23,617 nucleotides of DNA, taken from Neoconidiobolus thromboides FSU 785. Its lineage: Eukaryota > Entomophthoromycota > Entomophthoromycetes > Entomophthorales > Neoconidiobolaceae. Positions 18,754-23,617 of the stretch are shown piece by piece (the stretch's first letter is position 1; every line of letters starts with the position of its first letter). Location: the NCBI GenBank assembly GCA_025603075.1, contig MU626524.1, forward strand, positions 1 to 23,617. The letters run 5' to 3'. The notes beneath the pieces were generated by a model. It was not told the DNA's origin. It saw nothing but the letters and a program-made list of their open reading frames with translations, and did not search any database. A program made the translations under genes and the position numbers.

Positions 18754-19434
18754 ATGGCTAACTCTAGTGATTTAAGATTAAAAACATTTATCAGAAGGGG
18801 ACGTTTACTGTCCCGATCCTTAGATCTATTATGTAATATGTTTATTGTCACAACTGTATCCATTATGTTGGTATTCTATAACATGTATAAAGATGCTACT
18901 TTCACTTTTATCGATGCGAATGACAACACTCAAGTCCAGAATTTGTTTCCTTCCACTCTTAACTTAACACCCAGTTATGTATTATTAGGCGTTGCTTGTG
19001 TAAGTTGTCTCTTTTCATGCTTAGTCATGTTATCTTATCTACGTTCTAACAAATTGGCCGGTAAAATAAGCACCACTTCATTAATTGTAGAAATCATTGG
19101 AGCCATTGTATTCTCTGCTTTATGTTTTTATGGATCCTCTGTATTCCAAATTCCTAAATCACGACAATTGGCTAGACATGATTTATGGGCAGCTACTTGT
19201 ATGCCATTAAGAAATCCACCAGCTCAACTTCAACCAATGCCAAAGTTTATTTATGATATTATTTATCCAATGTGTAGTGCTGGTGATTGGAGTGTTATTT
19301 GTGGTTTTATTTCCGGGGCGTTACAAGGGTTACTAGCAATTATTTTACTCACTTCGTCCGTGAGACTGTATCTTAGGTTTAAAGCTAAACGTAGAGAATC
19401 TCAAATGTGGGAAAGACAGGCATTAAATTTTTAA
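18754..19434 (+). CDS. Unknown four-TM integral membrane protein
   Basis: A single-exon frame for 226 residues that I cannot assign to a named family. It has a basic N-terminus (RLKTFIRRGRLLSR), then hydrophobic segments near 24-46, 74-97, 107-128 and 179-206, and a basic, Arg/Lys-rich tail (RFKAKRRESQMWERQ). Between TM3 and TM4 is a ~50-residue loop with cysteines (ATCMPLRNPPAQ ... YPMCSAGDW) that may be disulphide-linked outside the cytosol. Both ends would be cytosolic by the positive-inside rule. The layout recalls MARVEL/tetraspan proteins of fungal membranes (Sur7, PalI), but without their motifs. Codon use resembles the neighbours, and an AATAAA polyadenylation-like signal follows at ~19448. 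Confidence 0.8.
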   Translation: MANSSDLRLKTFIRRGRLLSRSLDLLCNMFIVTTVSIMLVFYNMYKDATFTFIDANDNTQVQNLFPSTLNLTPSYVLLGVACVSCLFSCLVMLSYLRSNKLAGKISTTSLIVEIIGAIVFSALCFYGSSVFQIPKSRQLARHDLWAATCMPLRNPPAQLQPMPKFIYDIIYPMCSAGDWSVICGFISGALQGLLAIILLTSSVRLYLRFKAKRRESQMWERQALNF

Positions 19435-20248
19435 GATTTTTCTAGATAATAAAGAATTTTTTGTATATCTACAATTATTTTTATCGCTATACAATCAAGG
19501 ACTTTACTATGTTTTTCTCATGTTTTTTCATATTTTATTAGGCTTGTGCCAATAGAGTTTTAGTCTTCTTAAGTTGATCTTAGAACCAGTGTAATTACTT
19601 TAGGTTTCTTTAACATAGGTAATTGTTTTACTTGATACAGGTATAATATGCAATATATAAAAAGGTAGTTCTATAAATAGACTATTTTTAGTTATCTATT
19701 TTTAGAATTTTTATATTATAATTTTAGTGAAGTGATTATTTCTTGATTATGATAATGACTAAATTTTACTTTGCTTATTCTTTTTGATAAAGACATTTTT
19801 GTAATTGATTTGATTTAAAAAAATTTATTAATCAAACCCAATTCAAGAATTGCTTTTTTTGCTACAATTTTGTTAATTTGATTGCAAAAATTTAAGTCCT
19901 AATCAAACTTTGTTTGCAAAAATAACTTTTAAAAATAAGCTTTCATCAATAACTTTACTTGTATAGAAGGTATTGATAGAATAATGAATAACTTTTATTC
20001 TCACTCTTTCAATTATTAAGCTACTGGTTTAGCTAGGGAATACAGTAGCAGTAGCCTAATTATTAAAAACCATTATTTACTTGCTATTGAAAAAATAGGG
20101 TGAAAAAGCAGAAGGAAAAAAGCAACCAATCAAATCAAGTATATTAGAAAAAAAAGGATAAAGAAAGCAAGATTTTGTAATTTTATTTTTTGATTTATTT
20201 TCAAACAGGTTAAACTTATTAGTAGTTTACATTAATAAATTTTTTACA
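19435..20248. other. Intergenic between membrane-protein and splicing-factor genes
   Basis: No gene supported. The last ~100 bp before 20249 would be the leader of the RBM39-like gene; no TATA box is evident there, unlike the other genes. A run TTTTCAAACAG at ~20200 could be a leader splice acceptor, but no donor was established. Confidence 0.5.
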
Positions 20249-22177
20249 ATGGCTGACGATTTAGATCTTGAAAGTTGGTTAGAAGCACCATATAAGGTAG
20301 GCTTGTTTTTTGGATTCAAAAGCTAGCTGTTAATCTATCTTTATTAGAATGATAAAGCTTCCAACTCGAATATGGTTGTAGAAAATACTGACGACGCTAC
20401 AAAGGATAAAAAACCGGAAGTAGCTAAAGAAAGTGAAAAAGAAGAGCCTAAGGGAGAAGATAAAGAAAGGCACAGGAGTAAAGACAAAGAAAGAAGCAAA
20501 GATAAAGATAGAGAATCTAGTAGCAGGTACAATTTCTTAATAGTAATTTTATTAAATTCTAATAAAATTATTAGACATCGTAGTGACTCTCGTTCACATA
20601 CTCATCGTTCTTCTAGACATCGTTCTAGATCAAGAGAAAGAAGAAGCCATAGGTCTCGCCGTTCTCCTTCTAGAGAAAGAAGACATAGAAGAGAAAGATC
20701 ACGAGAAAGAAGGAGAGATGATCGAGATGATAGATATAGAGAGTCACGTCGTCCAAGATCTCCAGTAAAGCCAAGGTATGAATATATTTTTATATACAAA
20801 GGTAGAATTTTTAAAAAAACAACTAGATCACCATCACCAATCGTTGATGAACATGATCGCGACCAGCGTACTGTATTTTGTACTCAGTTAGCAGCCAGAC
20901 TTACCAGCAGAGAACTAAAAGAATTTTTTTCACAAGTTGGAAAGGTAAGAGATGCACGCATTGTTTCAGATAGAAATTCTAGAAGATCTAAAGGGTAATT
21001 TTTTTTACAATTGTACATAATACAAAATACTGAACATTTAATTAGAGTGGGATATGTTGAGTTTTACACGGTATCATCGGTGGATCCAGCAATTGCACTT
21101 TCTGGACAAAAATTGTTAGGTATTCCTATTATTGTTCAGGCTTCAGAAGCTGAAAAAAATCGATATGCTGAGGCTAATACTGTATATAATGCAAATAGCT
21201 CCTCATCAGTGCCATACCATAGATTATATGTAGGAAACCTTCAGCCTAACCTTACTAGAGAAGATTTAAAGCAGCTCTTTGATCCATTTGGTCCTATTGA
21301 TTTTATAGAGCTTCCTACTGATATAGCTACTGGGCGCGGAAGGGGCTATGCCTTTATTCAGTAAATAGTTATTAAATTGAGGTATCATATCTAATTTATT
21401 TATAGATATAGAAGGATGGAAGATGCTAGGACAGCTTTAGCTCAGATGAATGGATTTGAGCTTGGTGGAAGACCAGTAAGTTTAATTTCTAAATTAATTA
21501 TAGCTTTAAATAAACATTTATAGATTAAAGTTGGGCTAGTTTCAGATAAAGGGAATAATGCTGGATTTAGCCTTGATGAAGCTGGTAATATTTTACTTTG
21601 ATAAGCTGATAACATTTTTAATTTTATATAGATTCTGGATTAGCATTAAATTCTCATTCACGTACTGAACTTATGAAAAAATTAGCTAGACAAGATGATA
21701 TTGTGGTTGAGGGTGAAAAGTAACTAACATAGTTCATTTTTGTCGTTAACTAATTCACTTTAATAGATCCTCAAGCTCGCCTTCTATCTCTCGCTATATC
21801 TTGTTAGAGAATATGTTTGATCCAGAAACGTAAGTTATATTTACTTTACATACTTATGTAATTTTATGTCGTCTTTTAGTGAAACTGAACCGAATTGGGA
21901 AACCGAACTTGAAGAAGAAGTTGAAGATGAATGTAACAAATTTGGCAGAATCCGTCATATCTCTTTAGATGGAAAATCAAAGGTAACAAAGTTTGAAAAT
22001 AGTATTTAAAACTGCTTTAATACCAATCTATAGGGCAACATCTATATAAAATTCGATTCAACTTCTGGAGCACAAAGAGCCATTCAAGGTTTACATGGTC
22101 GTTGGTTTGGTGGACGCCAAGTGGTTGCTAAGTATCTCACAGAGAAGATATACTATTCTCGATTTCCTGAAGCTTGA
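20249..22177 (+). CDS. RBM39: RBM39/Rsd1-like SR-related splicing factor (11 exons)
   Basis: Joining 20249-20296, 20348-20526, 20575-20775, 20827-20994, 21046-21360, 21406-21475, 21524-21584, 21632-21719, 21767-21829, 21880-21982 and 22034-22177 gives 479 residues without a stop; all introns are 45-51 bp, GT-AG. Order: acidic N-terminus ([15 protein letters not shown]), Lys/Glu-rich then Arg/Ser-rich domain (to ~142), RRM1 (~158-235, RNP1 KGVGYVEF), RRM2 (~257-334, RNP2 LYVGNL, RNP1 RGRGYAFI), and a C-terminal UHM-type RRM (~386-472). The UHM shows an acidic helix [11 protein letters not shown] and the R-x-F signature in GRWFGG, used to bind Trp-containing ligand motifs in U2AF65/SF3B1-type partners. 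It is a nuclear pre-mRNA splicing factor. The rather complete domain set and ordered introns make it a host gene, not mobile cargo. Confidence 0.94.
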
Positions 22178-22779
22178 GCAAACATAAATAATAATATAAA
22201 CTTACATTATTTGTTAGATAGTAATTGGCTCTAAATCTTTCGCTCCAATATCCTAAGTATCAGTAAAACTAACAATTAAAATATTTTATATTTGATCTTT
22301 AAGTTGATTTTAATTTAATTTTAAATTATTTAGGAAACAGAGGTTTATAAATGGGTGGATATATAATTGCGATAATGAAAAAAATTGGTCTTATTTTTAA
22401 TAATTTTTAGATTTTTATAAATTGATTTATAGGTATTATCCCTTTGGTCTAATTTTATTCGATTCAAATTTAAAAAGTGGATGTTTAAAAACTGTTTTGT
22501 TAATATTCTGTACTGATTTAGAATATAAATTTGTATATTATTATAGCTGTCATTAACTAATATTTGATTAATTTATATTTAGATAAATTATTTTTTAATC
22601 TACCAACATTTATAGAAAAATACAAATCTTTTCTTAGAAATTTTAAATTTTGAATTACCAAAAACCTAATACATTGGCCAAATCATGATGTGATTTATAA
22701 GTAGTATATGGCATTGACGTAAATAGCTATTATGTCAAAATATGTATTGTGTTATGTGATTTTAATATATATATTATAT
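22178..22779. other. Intergenic before right inverted repeat
   Basis: No gene, RNA or MITE copy supported. Its right part grades into the diverged inner inverted-repeat homology. Confidence 0.5.
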
Positions 22780-23111
22780 CATGCGTAGTTTTATATGTTA
22801 TTATAAGAACCAGATAACCATATTTTTTAAATAAAATTGTAAATTCAAAAGGTGGAGTATATTATAATAAATATGCCAAGTAAAAAACTGAGAACTTGTT
22901 CCAAAAATAATAGACTGCGTAAAGTAAACAAAAAATTAAAAATATAAATAGGCAAGGTGTAGAAAGATAAATTCATTATAAACTGTATATGTTTATAATT
23001 AGTATAGTTTTAACACCAATATTTTATATCATTAATTTTAACTATGTAAATATAAGACAGTGTCTTAACCAACAACCAAAGTTATTTTATTTCAATATTA
23101 GTGAGATATTG
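22780..23111. repeat. Diverged inner extension of the inverted repeat (right)
   Basis: Homologous to the reverse complement of 507-850 with many substitutions. It includes the promoter and the first ~41 codons of the right membrane-protein gene. Confidence 0.75.
22943..22951 (+). promoter_or_regulatory. TATA-like box of right TIR gene
   Basis: TATAAATAG starts 46 bp before the ATG at 22989, in the same place as the TATAAA box of the left copy. Confidence 0.45.
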
Positions 23112-23363
23112 TCAAATATCTTAAGTAAATGCCTTCTCATATTTCATATCATTGAAGAAATTATTTTGCATTATTTTAAACTTTCCAATAGTTATAATAG
23201 TAATTTGAGATATATCCTTTGCTCCATATTTTTGATAGTAAATGCTTTGAATTATTTTAATTTCAAATTATCTTTCAATTATGTTTTAATACCATTGTAT
23301 AGTGTTGATATAGTTAACACAGCAGTAGATTGTATAAGTGGATACTATGGTAATTTCGACTAA
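22989..23363 (+). CDS. Unknown small hydrophobic membrane protein, right TIR copy
   Basis: 124 residues, paralog of the gene at 255-632 and likewise reading outward. Residues from NILSKCLLIF to the C-terminus (84 residues) are identical to the left copy at nucleotide level, whereas the N-terminal ~40 differ at about half the positions and by one codon, with the frame intact. Conserved N-terminal runs are IVLTPIFYII and NIR. Several hydrophobic segments suggest a multi-pass membrane protein. No known domain recognised. Synonymous changes (for example TAC/TAT and ATT/ATC in FYII) mixed with replacements hint at past selection for protein, but the sample is small. Confidence 0.65.
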   Translation: MFIISIVLTPIFYIINFNYVNIRQCLNQQPKLFYFNISEILSNILSKCLLIFHIIEEIILHYFKLSNSYNSNLRYILCSIFLIVNALNYFNFKLSFNYVLIPLYSVDIVNTAVDCISGYYGNFD

Positions 23364-23617
23364 TTTGTAAATTGTTATAAATACTAACTACTACTTTAGC
23401 TAATAATATGACTAGCTATTATATAGTAGTAATTTTATTACTTAAATGCTCAAGTTATATATGTATAATTTCTAATTTATACAAAGATATTATTTGTAAT
23501 TATATCAATAAGCTTAAAGGTACTATTAGGAGCCTTTGTAAAGCTTTCAAGTTAATTCTACCTTTTTATATATCCCTCATCAATAAAAAATATATATTTG
23601 AGGTTGGTATAGCTACA
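23112..23617. repeat. Right arm of long terminal inverted repeat
   Basis: Exact inverted counterpart of 1-506 except at 23468 and 23384. The window ends on the last base of the match (GGTTGGTATAGCTACA). A possible polyadenylation signal AATAAA lies at ~23582. Confidence 0.97.

Noticed and set aside
20344-20799. Minus-strand Ser/Leu-rich ORFs and alternative plus frames
   Set aside because: Shadows of the Arg/Ser- and Lys/Glu-rich region of the RBM39-like gene.
22873-22947. 24-codon basic ORF before the right TIR gene, with a partly similar run before the left copy
   Set aside because: It overlaps the TATA box and so is probably not transcribed as a leader ORF. The left copy has a one-base shift in the same place, so the similarity is best explained by nucleotide homology.
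1-23617. Possibility that the unit is a linear virus or plasmid with terminal repeats
   Set aside because: No DNA polymerase, terminal protein, capsid or packaging gene was seen, and the genes are ordinary intron-bearing eukaryotic genes.

Overview
The window is AT-rich (by eye roughly 70-75% AT) eukaryotic nuclear DNA. Ten-intron genes with short GT-AG introns, fungal-style cytochromes P450, an alkaline ceramidase pair of the YPC1/ACER family and an RBM39/Rsd1-type splicing factor point to a fungus. The AT-richness, intron density and abundant small repeats would suit an early-diverging lineage such as Mucoromycota/Glomeromycotina, but that placement is inference. I saw no rRNA, tRNA, CRISPR or bacterial signals.

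The most striking structure is at the edges. Bases 1-506 are the reverse complement of 23112-23617, with only two mismatches (at 150 and 234) and no gap, and the symmetry is exact to the window ends. The whole window is therefore bounded by a long terminal inverted repeat (TIR). Each arm carries an outward-reading gene for a ~125-residue hydrophobic protein of unknown function. The two copies are identical at nucleotide level over their last 252 coding bases, then diverge abruptly inside the reading frame. Weaker homology continues about 300 bp further inward, as expected of an old inverted duplication whose outer part was recently homogenised or duplicated.

Layout from left to right: left TIR with unknown membrane-protein gene (-); a long gene-poor stretch with one small repeat copy; alkaline ceramidase 1 (+, 3901-4680); a repeat-rich stretch with dispersed ~105-bp MITE-like elements; intronless P450-A (-, 9342-10874); a cluster of the same MITEs (11557-11960), two of them head-to-tail; alkaline ceramidase 2 (+, 13154-13948); the 11-exon P450-B (-, 14097-16095), convergent with ceramidase 2 with 148 bp between stops; a gene-empty 2.6 kb; an unrecognised four-TM protein (+, 18754-19434); the 11-exon RBM39-like gene (+, 20249-22177); and the right TIR with the second membrane-protein gene (+).

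All genes except RBM39 have a TATA-like box 40-80 bp before the chosen ATG, which helped fix starts. Ceramidases release sphingoid bases and free fatty acids, and microsomal P450s can hydroxylate such lipids, so a lipid-modification neighbourhood is conceivable; nothing in the sequence proves a joint pathway. No transposase or recombinase was found. The TIR-bounded unit may be a large non-autonomous mobile element, an invertible chromosomal segment, or an inverted subtelomeric/segmental duplication. The presence of a housekeeping-type splicing gene favours the latter two.
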